Positions 8,093-16,448 of a stretch of 64,000 nt of DNA are shown piece after piece. The position numbers were made by a program, and so were the translations under genes. Within the stretch, counting starts at the first letter, position 1; every line of letters begins with the position of its first letter. The notes under the pieces were generated by a model. That model did not search any database. It was given only the letters and a program-made list of their open reading frames with translations, and was not told the origin of the DNA. Origin of the DNA: an uncultured Gemmata sp. (lineage in GTDB: Bacteria; Planctomycetota; Planctomycetia; Gemmatales; Gemmataceae). The DNA lies in contig CALDUT010000020.1 in assembly GCA_937924775.1 (NCBI GenBank), forward strand, positions 106,913 through 170,912, given 5' to 3'.

Positions 8093-9190
8093 TCACGCGG
8101 CTTCGCTGTGGACTACGCGGACCGGCGGAAAAAGCCAGCCCGCCGGTGCCGGCGGTTTGGGGCCGTGAGGGCCTGTGGCGGTGCCGTCCCACGAGTGGGC
8201 CTGTAGGGCCGCTAACACGCGTTCGGCCAATTCCAGAGCATTGCGGCCCGCGGTGCCATCGACCCGTGGCGTTTCGCCTGTTCGCACGCAGTGGATGAAA
8301 TGCCACAATTCCGCCGTCAGTTGATCGAATTTCCGATCGGCATCCAAGTTCAAAACTTGCAGGTAGCGACCGAAGACTTCATCTTTGAGCCGGGCTTTGG
8401 CCTCGACATCGAGTTGGTCGGCGCGCAGCCCATGGAGGCGAAGTTCTTCGCTCTGTTGCACCAGGGTGAGTTTGCGGGTCACAAAATCAATTCCGGCGTA
8501 GCCTTCCGGAGCCCAGACCCGCAGCCGGCGTTTGGGATGCCGGGTGATGCGGCTGGCCGTGACATGGGCGATACAGCCGTTTTCGAATTCTAATCGCGTG
8601 TTCACCATATCTTCGTAGCTACCGAAGACGGCCGCGCCCACCGCGGCCACCCGGGCCACGCGGCTGCCGACCAAGGCCAGCAACAAATCGAGGTCGTGAA
8701 TCATCAGATCAAGAACGGCTCCGATGTCGATGGAACGACCGGTAAACGGTCCGTGGCGTTCCGCTTCGATGAATTTGGGCCGGATGGGTCGCTTCACCAA
8801 CTCCTCAAACGCGGGATTGAACCGCTCGATGTGACCAACTTGCAGTGGTACGCAGGCTTTGTGGGCCAAGGCAATGAGGTCATCGGCTTCGGCAAGTGTA
8901 CGGCAGATCGGCTTTTCCACCAAGGTGGGCACGCCGGCTTTGAGGAACGCCGAAGCCACTTCGTGATGAAAGATCGTCGGGGTGACAACGCTGACCGCAT
9001 CGACCCGGCCGATCAAGGGTTCATAATGTTCATAAGCGGTGGTTCCCAAACGCGACGCGATCAGTTCCGCCTGATGGGGGTTAGAATCGACTACCCCCAC
9101 CAATTCCACGTCAGGAAAACTGGCGAGAATTCGTGCGTGGTGTTGTCCGAGATGGCCGACACCAATGACCGCGATACGCAGACGAGTCAT
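8093..9190 (-). CDS. Gfo/Idh/MocA-family oxidoreductase next to lpxC
   Basis: 365 residues. The N-terminus RIAVIGVGHLGQHHARIL is a dinucleotide-binding Rossmann loop, and VEKPICRTLAEADDL carries the family EKP motif. GHIERFNPAFEEL and DLMIHDLDLLLALVG are typical of the C-terminal domain, including the H-D-x-D catalytic region. These enzymes oxidise or reduce sugars and cyclitols with NAD(P). The gene follows lpxC by 30 bases and probably shares its transcript. In some bacteria a member of this family, GnnA, oxidises UDP-GlcNAc at C3 to make diamino lipid A, so a lipid A role is plausible. A GnnB aminotransferase is not adjacent here, which leaves that assignment open. Confidence 0.85.
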   Translation of the reverse strand: MTRLRIAVIGVGHLGQHHARILASFPDVELVGVVDSNPHQAELIASRLGTTAYEHYEPLIGRVDAVSVVTPTIFHHEVASAFLKAGVPTLVEKPICRTLAEADDLIALAHKACVPLQVGHIERFNPAFEELVKRPIRPKFIEAERHGPFTGRSIDIGAVLDLMIHDLDLLLALVGSRVARVAAVGAAVFGSYEDMVNTRLEFENGCIAHVTASRITRHPKRRLRVWAPEGYAGIDFVTRKLTLVQQSEELRLHGLRADQLDVEAKARLKDEVFGRYLQVLNLDADRKFDQLTAELWHFIHCVRTGETPRVDGTAGRNALELAERVLAALQAHSWDGTATGPHGPKPPAPAGWLFPPVRVVHSEAA

Positions 9191-9220
9191 AGAAGCCTTT
9201 CATGGTGACCGAACAGCCCC

Positions 9221-10129
9221 TCAGGCGGCGTGGCACAGCGGGGATTCGGCCAAGCGAGGATGTCGTTTTGGCGTTCCGCCAGCACGTTCGACAAGCATCG
9301 AAGCCAGGGCGACGTTCAAGGAATGCCCGGAGCGATAGCCGACCAAGTGCCCCGCAATATCGAAACCGCACAGAGCCAAATCGCCAATCATATCCAGGAT
9401 TTTGTGGCGGGCCGGTTCATCGGCAAAGCGAACCCGATTGCCGATCGGTCCCTGCGGGCCGAAAACCAACACGTCTGCGGGTCCCAAATGCAGGCCAATA
9501 CCCATTTGCCGCAGAGCATGAACTTCCGACTCGGTAAGGAATGTTCGGCAGGGAGCCAATTCCCGGGCGAACTCTCCCGGACAGATGCACCGGGTGTGGG
9601 TTTGAGGAGCCAGCGGTGCCCCCCAACCATAATCCAGCCGATAGGTGGCTCGCAATTGCTTGTCTTCCGCCGGATGAAGGGCCAGCGTGGCCCCTCCCGA
9701 ACGGACAAGTGCCGGCTCACTAACGGTATAAATGGGTCGACGAGCCGCCTGACGAACCACCCCCACCGCGCAGATCGCCGCGACAAAGCCCCACGCGGAG
9801 CCGTCCAAACCCGGGGGTTCAGGTCCATCGAGTTCAATCACACAATTGTCAATGCGTAACCCAAATAGCGCCGCGAGAATGTGTTCTACCAACGTGATCC
9901 CCGCCGCCGGCGGACCCAAAGTTGTCCGGCGTTGGGTGTTGGTCACCGCATCGACATGGGCACAAATGGGGGATGAGCCATGCCGATCAATGCGACGGAA
10001 CACCAATCCGGTGTCTGCAGCCGCCGGGCGTAATGTCGCCTCTATCCTCGCCCCGGTGATGAAGCCCACTCCGGCGATCTTCACCGGCGCGGCCAGCGTG
10101 CGTTGACTTCGATAGCCAATGATTCTCAC
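9221..10129 (-). CDS. lpxC: UDP-3-O-acyl-N-acetylglucosamine deacetylase
   Basis: 302 residues from a GTG at 10129, chosen because AAGGAAGG lies just upstream and the protein then begins IIGYRSQRTLAAPV, as LpxC proteins do. LpxC is the zinc deacetylase that commits UDP-acyl-GlcNAc to lipid A synthesis in the cytoplasm. Zinc ligands and catalytic residues are visible: LVEHILAALFGLRIDN near residue 80, HKILDMIGDLAL near residue 241 with the His and Asp ligands, and GYRSGHSLN with the catalytic His near residue 272. The length equals that of stand-alone LpxC, with no FabZ fusion. Its upstream neighbour is an OmpH/Skp-like chaperone and downstream lies a sugar oxidoreductase, an outer-membrane biogenesis context that implies LPS in this planctomycete. 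Confidence 0.93.
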   Translation of the reverse strand: MRIIGYRSQRTLAAPVKIAGVGFITGARIEATLRPAAADTGLVFRRIDRHGSSPICAHVDAVTNTQRRTTLGPPAAGITLVEHILAALFGLRIDNCVIELDGPEPPGLDGSAWGFVAAICAVGVVRQAARRPIYTVSEPALVRSGGATLALHPAEDKQLRATYRLDYGWGAPLAPQTHTRCICPGEFARELAPCRTFLTESEVHALRQMGIGLHLGPADVLVFGPQGPIGNRVRFADEPARHKILDMIGDLALCGFDIAGHLVGYRSGHSLNVALASMLVERAGGTPKRHPRLAESPLCHAA

Positions 10130-10294
10130 GGTGGCCTTCCTTGGCAAAACCGTTGGCGGGCGAAAAGAAACGATCGATCCGGGTTGGCAAGATCCGCAGC
10201 TGCAAGTGGCCATCCGGTCGCTCCGATGGTATCGGATCAGCGACCGGATGCACTTCAATTCCTTTCTTTCAGCGTCATCGTCATCCTCAGACCG

Positions 10295-11089
10295 TTATCG
10301 TCCGGGAACGACAGGTGTAACCGGTGTTGGGGGCTGCGGTTGCGGTTGTGTTCCGCCGTTGGGCACACCGGTGTTCGGGGTATTGTTCGGCCCCAACGCA
10401 GGCGGTTCTTCAAGCTTGTTCACATCCACCACTTTCCCTTGGGAATCGACCGGGGGATACCACGCATTCAGGGCTTTGACTACCACGCCGGTAATATCGG
10501 CATGCGGAGCCACATAGAATGGCTGGGCGGCCGGCGGCTTGAGCTTCAATTCTTTGATGTAGGCATTGTTCATTTCTTCTTTCGTGACCGCGTCGGGATA
10601 CGCAAACACTACATGGTAGCCATTCATTTCCGCGGTGCGGTCGATCACGGTTTTGATCTTATCGTACAGATCACTGATAATGGCACTGGCCGCATCGTTG
10701 AGCAGTTTGTTGATACGGCGGTCCTCATCTTCGATGAGCCGCTGCAGTTCGATCATGCGGCGTTGTTTGGCGTCTTTTTCTGGATGCTGGGGGTTGCGTT
10801 GCAAGTCTTGGTTCAGTTGGATGTATTCCCCGCGCAGTTCGACCAGTTTTTTCGATTCTTCAGTTTTGCGTTTGTTGAGCAGCCAGACTTGGTATTTGGC
10901 TTGGCCGAAATCGCGCATGACGGCCGCCATGTTGAAGACCGCCACAGTCGGCCGTGTTGGCGCCGGCGCGTGGGTGACCGGGGCAGGTCCGCCGCCCGGT
11001 GACGAGTTTTGTGCGAAGCTCGCTTCGTTGATGCTAAGCAGCCCCGCTACGGTCAGTGCCGCGGTGAACAGTGCGAATTGGCGATTCAC
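10295..11089 (-). CDS. OmpH/Skp-family periplasmic chaperone-like protein
   Basis: 264 residues from a GTG at 11089 with GAGGAGGG upstream; the frame extends further 5' but the signal peptide NRQFALFTAALTVAGLL supports this start. TRPTVAVFNMAAVMRDF matches the first strand of the Skp head, followed by a charged helical region of about 100 residues (LNKRKTEESKKLVEL through EDEDRRINKLLND), the tentacle coiled coil. AMNGYHVVFAYPD-like residues near 160 match the returning strands. Skp proteins trimerise in the periplasm and hold unfolded outer-membrane proteins. The last 60 residues are Pro/Gln/Thr-rich and unlike Skp. Adjacent lpxC fits an envelope cluster; the bamA normally nearby is not in view. 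Confidence 0.8.
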   Translation of the reverse strand: MNRQFALFTAALTVAGLLSINEASFAQNSSPGGGPAPVTHAPAPTRPTVAVFNMAAVMRDFGQAKYQVWLLNKRKTEESKKLVELRGEYIQLNQDLQRNPQHPEKDAKQRRMIELQRLIEDEDRRINKLLNDAASAIISDLYDKIKTVIDRTAEMNGYHVVFAYPDAVTKEEMNNAYIKELKLKPPAAQPFYVAPHADITGVVVKALNAWYPPVDSQGKVVDVNKLEEPPALGPNNTPNTGVPNGGTQPQPQPPTPVTPVVPGR

Positions 11090-11539
11090 TCCATGCCCTC
11101 CTCTGGTCCGTTTTGGTCGGAGCGAGGGTTCCGGTCCTCGCCGCCGTCCCACCCCGCTATCAAGCAGGCATTCATATACACCGGCCCGCGACGCGGGCTG
11201 CGCAAACAAGCCGCTGACGGCCTGACGCCGCCCCGAATTCGGCTCATCCACGTTCCCCTCGGTGCCATGGCGAGCGTACATACCCCATGGAATCGCTCGC
11301 GTCAATCCGAAGGGGAAAAACAGTATCGACAGCGGAAAGGTAGGACGTTTCAAACAACGAACCGGGCTGTGGGCTGGCGGTGGACGACGCAAACGAGGGC
11401 TCTTTCCCGGTGTTGCCGGACCCGATGAGCTGCTTTGAAAGGTTGGCCGCGCCAGGATAGTCGCGAGCAATGCCAGCGAGGGAACGCCGTTCCGGTTGCA
11501 CTAGCGGTACGTCGAGCGTCTATAGGCGACCGCGGATGT

Positions 11540-11645
11540 CGCATTTTGGCCAACAATGTTCCACGTGGAACGTCGGCGAATGTTAGAATGTGATGCCGAA
11601 GTAACTGGCATTACTGATCTTATGAATAATCATCGAATTTTCACC
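11540..11645 (+). repeat. Long parS-containing repeat, copy 1
   Basis: This segment aligns with 40979-41083. Within it, 39 of the 44 bases at 11557-11600 are identical to 40996-41039. A conserved TCGGC/GCCGA inverted repeat follows the palindrome. Similarity continues weakly on both sides: ATTTTTGGC-like upstream, and GAATA, ATCG and TTCAC blocks downstream. Confidence 0.65.
11557..11572. promoter_or_regulatory. parS-like ParB-binding site 1
   Basis: TGTTCCACGTGGAACG contains the perfect 14-bp palindrome GTTCCACGTGGAAC. This is identical to the core of the high-affinity parS sites known from Pseudomonas and one or two bases away from the Bacillus and Caulobacter sites. ParB loads at such sites, usually close to the replication origin. 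It is intergenic, which favours a real site. The parAB genes themselves are not in the window. Confidence 0.75.
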
Positions 11646-11931
11646 AATTCTACTTCCGAATTGGCACGCTTTTCTAAATAGACGAAAGTAAACATCGACG
11701 CCCCCGGCCCACGGTAACAGTCGCCAGACCATGCGCCGCTAGGCTGCCTGACAAGGACTCGGCTGGATCAGACCGTCCACCGGGGGTCACCTCGTTGCTA
11801 ACTCCTGATGGGACTTCATGTTATAGCGAAAATGCCCGCCGGAGTATTACCCACCGCTGGCACGATCGGAAGTTCCCTCTCGGGCCAACGCCCGAGAGAA
11901 TCGGTCGCTCCCCGTCACTGTCGTGGTACAA

Positions 11932-12732
11932 TCATTCCTCCGTTCCCGCTTCACGCGGAGGCGTATCGCGGTGATCGCGACGCGGCGGGATGTGCTGGGC
12001 GGCCCAGAGGATCTGCCGGGCTAAGCCGTGCAGGAGTTTCACCTCCTGCGGACTGAGTTGCGCTCGGCCGAGGAGGTGGCGAACACCGTGCATCAGCGTA
12101 TCGGCTTTATCCCCATACAAGTAGCCAATCGCGGTCAGGGCTTGCCGCAGATGCGCAAACATCCGCTCTTGATCGGCAAACGGCGCTACCGCACGCCGGG
12201 GAAACTCGGGTTGGCCACGGGCAGCATTTTCCGCCTGCGACCACGCTTTGCGCAATTCGTAACAACAAATGGCAACCGCTTGCGCCAAATTCAGCGAGCC
12301 GTATTCGGCCTCCACAGGAATGTGAACCAGCCCGTGACAGCGGGAAATCTCGTCGTTGGTGAGGCCGTGCGGTTCTGGGCCAAAGACTACGGCCACTGGT
12401 CCGGCGGTTGTCGCAGCCAGCAATTCTGGCAGTTTCTCGGCCGCCGCGCCAATGGTTCCCGCACGCCACAAACCCGCGGTCAGTGCCGAAGTGGCCAAGG
12501 TGTAGACACAATCGGCCAATGCTTCGCCCAAATCCGCCACCACCCGGGCGGAATTGAGAATATTGAGCCCGCCGCGGGCCATTCGCTGGGCCTCGGGATT
12601 GGTGATGTGGGCATAGGGGGCCACCAGCACCAGGTCGCGCAGGCCGAAATTGCGCATCACCCGCGCGGCGGCCCCCAGATTACCCGCGAAGTGCGTGCGC
12701 ACCAAAACAATTCGGCACCGTTGAAGCATCAT
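11932..12732 (-). CDS. TrmJ-like tRNA/rRNA 2'-O-methyltransferase (SpoU/SPOUT family)
   Basis: 266 residues from the first of two tandem ATGs at 12732; the frame continues upstream only as antisense of yebC, so it is cut here. CRIVLVRTHFAGNLGAAARVMRNFG is split over the SpoU motif 1 region with N-x-G-a-x-x-R. VVFGPEPHGLTNDEI is motif 2 and GSLNLAQAVAICCYEL is motif 3; together they form the trefoil knot that binds S-adenosylmethionine. TrmJ methylates the ribose at position 32 of certain tRNAs. The C-terminal 90 residues, helical and rich in Arg, match the extension of TrmJ in length. It is divergent from yebC, with 99 bp between the starts. Confidence 0.82.
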   Translation of the reverse strand: MMLQRCRIVLVRTHFAGNLGAAARVMRNFGLRDLVLVAPYAHITNPEAQRMARGGLNILNSARVVADLGEALADCVYTLATSALTAGLWRAGTIGAAAEKLPELLAATTAGPVAVVFGPEPHGLTNDEISRCHGLVHIPVEAEYGSLNLAQAVAICCYELRKAWSQAENAARGQPEFPRRAVAPFADQERMFAHLRQALTAIGYLYGDKADTLMHGVRHLLGRAQLSPQEVKLLHGLARQILWAAQHIPPRRDHRDTPPREAGTEE

Positions 12733-12831
12733 GCTGTTAGTGTAGCAGTGGTCAACCCCCGACAGCCGCCACGTTATCCGATATACTGGTGTCATCAGGC
12801 TATTGTGAGGAATTGAGTGAGGGAATGCGCT

Positions 12832-13578
12832 ATGGCGGGTCATAGTCATGCGAAAAATGTGATGCGGCATAAGGCCGTGGTGGACGCCAAACGGGGTAAA
12901 TTGTTCAGTAAGTTGAGTCGTTATATCATCATTGCCGCGAAAAACGGAGGTGGCGACCCGGCGATGAACCTGCCGCTTCGCTACGCCATCGATAAGGCCC
13001 GGGCCGTGAGCATGCCCAAGGAAAACATCGAACGGGCCATCAAACGCGGCACCGGCGAACTCGAAGGCGCCAGCTACGACGAAATCATGTACGAAGGTTA
13101 TGGCCCCGGCGGGGTGGCGGTGTTGGTGGAAGTTCTCACAGATAACCGCAATCGGACCAACGGCGAGATCAAGAAAATCTTCGAACGGGCCAACGCCACC
13201 GTCGGTGTACCGGGCAGTGTGGCCTATATGTTCGAACGCAAAGGTTTCTTTGCCGTGGATGCGAAAAAATACCCGGATGAAGACGCCCTCCTGGCCATCG
13301 TTCTCGATGCCGGGGCCGACGACCTCAAACGCCAAGACGATCTGTTCGAAATCACCGCCGATCCCTCGTGTTTTTCCGCGGTGATGGAAGCCCTCAAAAA
13401 AGCCGGGATCGAAACGGTCGAGGCCGAAGTCAAATATCTGCCCAAAATGCAGAAGGAAATTGATGTGGAAACGGGCAAAAAGGTCGTCAAATTCATCGAC
13501 GCTCTCGAAGACCACGACGATGTTCAAGAGGTGTACACCGACGCGATCCTGACCGAAGAAATGACTGCTGCGGAGTAA
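12832..13578 (+). CDS. yebC: YebC/PmpR-family protein (translation or transcription factor)
   Basis: 248 residues from the ATG at 12832, chosen because the family begins MAGHS; an in-frame GTG 15 bases upstream is less likely. MAGHSHAKNVMRHKAVVDAK, with KRGKLFSKLSR next to it, is the family N-terminal signature, and MYEGYGPGGVAVLVE and RNRTNGEIKKIF are the central hallmarks. Family members have been described as DNA-binding regulators and more recently as ribosome-associated factors that relieve stalling at proline-rich stretches. The length is normal at about 245 residues. The canonical KWAN after the first His is changed to HAKN, seen in one branch of the family. Confidence 0.93.
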   Translation: MAGHSHAKNVMRHKAVVDAKRGKLFSKLSRYIIIAAKNGGGDPAMNLPLRYAIDKARAVSMPKENIERAIKRGTGELEGASYDEIMYEGYGPGGVAVLVEVLTDNRNRTNGEIKKIFERANATVGVPGSVAYMFERKGFFAVDAKKYPDEDALLAIVLDAGADDLKRQDDLFEITADPSCFSAVMEALKKAGIETVEAEVKYLPKMQKEIDVETGKKVVKFIDALEDHDDVQEVYTDAILTEEMTAAE

Positions 13579-13659
13579 GAATTTGCCGACAGCGACATCG
13601 CGGGAGTGAACCGCCTCCAGGTGATCCTGAGCCACGCGATTACGCACTTTACCAGCGAA

Positions 13660-13678
13660 ATGCTCACAGTTTGAGCAT
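13660..13678. terminator. Small hairpin between convergent genes
   Basis: ATGCTCA pairs with TGAGCAT around a 5-base loop, between the convergent ends of yebC and the LRR gene. It has no T-run on either side. It is a weak candidate for a shared terminator. Confidence 0.3.
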
Positions 13679-13679
13679 C

Positions 13680-14369
13680 TCAGTGGCGAACTGCCCGCAG
13701 ATTGGGCATTTCATCAGAGAAGCGTTCGGCGGCTCCGGGTGTCACTGCGGTGTTGCCGACGTGAAGCGTCCGTAAACCTTCGAGAGGTTTCAGCTCGGGC
13801 AAGCCCGCGTCGGTAATGCCCGTATTCCGTAAGTACAGCGCTTGCAACCGTTCCAGCGACTTGATGACGGTCAACCCCTTGTCGGTGATTTTGGGATTAT
13901 TGGAAAGATCGAGCGATTCCAGAAGGGTCAAGTTCTTCAGCCCAGCGAGTTCAGAATCGGTCAAATTGGCGTTGGCCAAATACAGCACGCGCAGTTCCTT
14001 GCATTGGCCGATGGCGGCGACCCGGACCGCAGTTAGGTTCGACTTGGCGATGCTCAAGCGGCGCAGGTTCGGGAATTCTTTGAGCAGGGCAAAGCCTTTG
14101 TCGGTGCAGCGGCTCATGTCAAGAATTTCGAGCGAGCCCAACGCTGGGGCTTTTTTGAGGTTGAAAAGCATCAGATCTGTCGCGGAATCAAACTTGACAG
14201 CCACACGGCCCGGTGGCGGTAGTTGTGGGTGGATCTCCGCCCGCCCCCCGGCCTTGGCCACCAGCTCTATCAGTTTTTTCTCATCGGCGGTCGGTGCGAG
14301 GGGAGCCTGTTGGGACCGGGCCGCGACGACCAGGCCCAAACCCAAGAAGAAAGCGGCGGGGAAACGCAT
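13680..14369 (-). CDS. Secreted leucine-rich-repeat protein
   Basis: 229 residues from the ATG at 14369 with GGAGAA upstream. The N-terminus MRFPAAFFLGLGLVVAARS is a signal peptide. From residue 75 on, five to six leucine-rich repeats of 23-25 residues follow: LGSLEILDMSRC, LRRLSIAKSNL, LRVLYLANANLTDSEL, LESLDLSNNPKITDKGL, LQALYLRNTGITDAGL and LRTLHVGNTAVT. The pattern L-x-x-L-x-L-x-x-t-x-I-T-D-x-G-L is the cysteine-containing or bacterial LRR type abundant in planctomycetes. It is probably a periplasmic or surface binding protein. It is divergent from the Ser/Thr kinase gene with 277 bp between the starts, so shared regulation is possible. The ligand is unknown. Confidence 0.78.
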   Translation of the reverse strand: MRFPAAFFLGLGLVVAARSQQAPLAPTADEKKLIELVAKAGGRAEIHPQLPPPGRVAVKFDSATDLMLFNLKKAPALGSLEILDMSRCTDKGFALLKEFPNLRRLSIAKSNLTAVRVAAIGQCKELRVLYLANANLTDSELAGLKNLTLLESLDLSNNPKITDKGLTVIKSLERLQALYLRNTGITDAGLPELKPLEGLRTLHVGNTAVTPGAAERFSDEMPNLRAVRH

Positions 14370-14646
14370 GGGTTTTCTCCGTCGGCCGGAAGAGAGTGAG
14401 GGATTGATAATATAACACGCCACCGGGGCAAACCGGACCTCGCATTTTTCGGAGGGATAACCTTCAGTAAGATGAAAACAGCGTAAGCGCCCAGCGGTGG
14501 CTGTCGCCTTCGCCAAAAACTGCCGTTGCGACCACCCACCGTCCTTGGGGTCACGGATCGCCGCCCCCGAACGAGGGGTCTGTGGCCAACAACAACGGCC
14601 CTCCATCCTCGCTGTTCTCGCAGGTCGGTGTCCCGCGGAGCCGGAA

Positions 14647-16242
14647 ATGCCCGAGATGCAGCAGAAACCCGCCACCCCACCCCCGGACATCACCGGCCGA
14701 ACGCTCGGCGATTTCCACATTCTGCGCCGCATCGGCACGGGTGGCATGGGGCAAGTGTATCTGGCCCGGCAAATCTCCCTCAAACGCGAGGTGGCCCTCA
14801 AACTTCTCCGCAACGACCTCAACAGCGACCCCACGGCACTGGCCCGCTTTCAGGCCGAAGCCCAGGCGGTGGCCAAGCTCAATCATCCCAACATCGTCCA
14901 CATCCACCAAATCGGGGAAAGCGACGGCCTGCGCTACATGGTGCTGGAATTCGTTGAGGGGCGCAACCTCCGCGACTATCTGGCCCGCAAAGGCCCCCCG
15001 GATTTACTAATCTCGCTCAGCATCATGCGGCAGGTGGCTGCCGCTTTGCAGAAAGCCCACGAACAAGGCATCATTCACCGCGACATCAAACCCGAAAACA
15101 TTCTGGTGACGCGGAAAGTCGAAGTGAAAGTGACGGATTTCGGCCTCAGCCGCTTTTTCACGCCCGAATCGCCCCCCACCCATCTGACGCAAAGCGGTGT
15201 CACTCTGGGAACGCCGTTATACATGTCGCCCGAGCAAGTCCAAGGCCAGCCGCTCGATCACCGCAGCGACATTTACTCGTTGGGGGTTACCTACTACCAC
15301 CTGCTGGCCGGGGAACCGCCGTTTCGCGGCTCCAGCGCCTTCGACGTGGCCCTGAAACACGTCCAGGAATTGCCGCGGCCGCTGATCGAACTGCGGCCGG
15401 ATCTACCGCCGGATTTGTGCGGTATGGTCCACAAAATGCTAGCGAAGAACCCGGCCGATCGCTACCAATCGGCTCGGGAAATCTTGCGCGACCTCATCAA
15501 AATCCGCGAGGGGCTCACCACCGGAACTGCCACGTTAGCCCTGGCCCCTCCGGCCACCACTCCGCCACAACTGGCCCGCTCGCGGGCCCGGTGGCGTCCG
15601 TGGTTACGCGGGAGCCTTGTAGCCGGCGGATGCCTGATCGCCACGGCGATCGGAGGGCTGTTACATAGCCTTTGGAACTCCCTGGAGCCTCCCACCGGCA
15701 GCCCTTCGGCCCCACCGGTTGCAGGATTGGTAGACATTCGCCCCCCCGAGCGGATCATCACTCTCCGCGAACGGGAATTGCTCACTGTTTTAAACAGCGA
15801 GGACACCAAACCCCATGACGCCATCAAAGCCTCGTTAGAATTAGGCTTGCTGTATCTGAAAGAACACCGTTTGGTTGAAGCGGCCGACCGTTTCGAGCGG
15901 CTGCGGGCTCGCGAACGCGAATGGCGCGATCCGGTGGCCGCCCGCACGGCCAGCCTCACCGGTCGGCTGGGTTTGGCCGTGGTTTGGGCGCATGAAAAGG
16001 ACAAGGCCGAAGCCTCTAACAAGCTATTTCTTGAGATTGTGACCGAACCGTTCCCCAAATTCGGCGGGCCGAAGTTCGAGCGCTCGATCGTGACCGCCAG
16101 CTGGGTACTGCTCCGCTTCCCCGACCTCAGCAACGCTGTGACCGATGCTCTCAACCGCAACGCGGTCAATCTGGGCAAAACCAAACTCGAACCACAATTA
16201 GAACAACTCCGCTCCCCGCAACGTATCGGCGCAAAAGACTAA
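14647..16242 (+). CDS. Membrane-anchored Hanks-type serine/threonine protein kinase
   Basis: 531 residues from the ATG at 14647; the frame is open 150 bases further but has no kinase sequence there. The catalytic domain spans residues about 22-290: IGTGGMGQVYLAR is the glycine loop, VALKLLR holds the ATP-binding Lys, HRDIKPENILV near 144 is the catalytic loop, DFGLSR near 164 the magnesium-binding loop, and GTPLYMSPEQVQG the P+1 loop. One transmembrane helix (near 320-345) follows, then about 185 residues with helical repeats (LELGLLYLKEHRLVEAADRF), possibly TPR-like. The topology is kinase inside and C-terminal part outside. The stop codon lies between the two units of a 51-bp tandem duplication, so the C-terminus may have been altered recently. 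Confidence 0.92.
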   Translation: MPEMQQKPATPPPDITGRTLGDFHILRRIGTGGMGQVYLARQISLKREVALKLLRNDLNSDPTALARFQAEAQAVAKLNHPNIVHIHQIGESDGLRYMVLEFVEGRNLRDYLARKGPPDLLISLSIMRQVAAALQKAHEQGIIHRDIKPENILVTRKVEVKVTDFGLSRFFTPESPPTHLTQSGVTLGTPLYMSPEQVQGQPLDHRSDIYSLGVTYYHLLAGEPPFRGSSAFDVALKHVQELPRPLIELRPDLPPDLCGMVHKMLAKNPADRYQSAREILRDLIKIREGLTTGTATLALAPPATTPPQLARSRARWRPWLRGSLVAGGCLIATAIGGLLHSLWNSLEPPTGSPSAPPVAGLVDIRPPERIITLRERELLTVLNSEDTKPHDAIKASLELGLLYLKEHRLVEAADRFERLRAREREWRDPVAARTASLTGRLGLAVVWAHEKDKAEASNKLFLEIVTEPFPKFGGPKFERSIVTASWVLLRFPDLSNAVTDALNRNAVNLGKTKLEPQLEQLRSPQRIGAKD

Positions 16243-16290
16243 GCACAATTGGCACAACTCCGCTCCCCGCAACGTATCGGCGCAAAAGAC
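16193..16290 (+). repeat. 51-bp tandem duplication at the 3' end of the kinase gene
   Basis: Bases 16193-16239 and 16244-16290 are two copies of a 47-base unit that differ at a few positions in the first dozen bases. The last 36 bases, ending GGCGCAAAAGAC, are identical. The stop codon TAA of the kinase lies between them, at 16240-16242. Confidence 0.85.
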
Positions 16291-16448
16291 GAAAAACCAT
16301 GCCTTTCAGTCTGTGACACCCAAGACAAGATAGGCTCGGCGAGAAAGGCCGCCGGGTGGAGAAATCGGAAACTCCTCTGTTCCTCTGGGCGGCGAGCCAT
16401 GGTATTGTAAGCTTCGCATTCGCCTCCACTCGCAACCCGAGGTCTACC

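Larger units (their letters stand above)
11090..11931. other. 842-bp gene-free region with a parS-like site
   Basis: No convincing gene, tRNA or known structured RNA is visible on either strand. It separates divergent or tail-to-tail units and carries the parS palindrome at 11557-11572 inside a repeated element. The stretch 11590-11690 is much more AT-rich than the flanking genes. Confidence 0.6.

Noticed and set aside
11660..11678. TTGGCACGCTTTTCTAA, half of a sigma-54 promoter
   Set aside because: The -24 half is good but the invariant GC at -12 is absent, and no plus-strand gene follows.
12733..13647. 300-codon upstream extension of the TrmJ-like frame
   Set aside because: It is exactly antisense to yebC, whose family motifs are unmistakable; SpoU similarity begins only at 12732.
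16244..16262. TTGGCACAACTCCGCTCC, sigma-54-like
   Set aside because: GC is one base off the required spacing, and the sequence is part of the 51-bp duplication of coding DNA.
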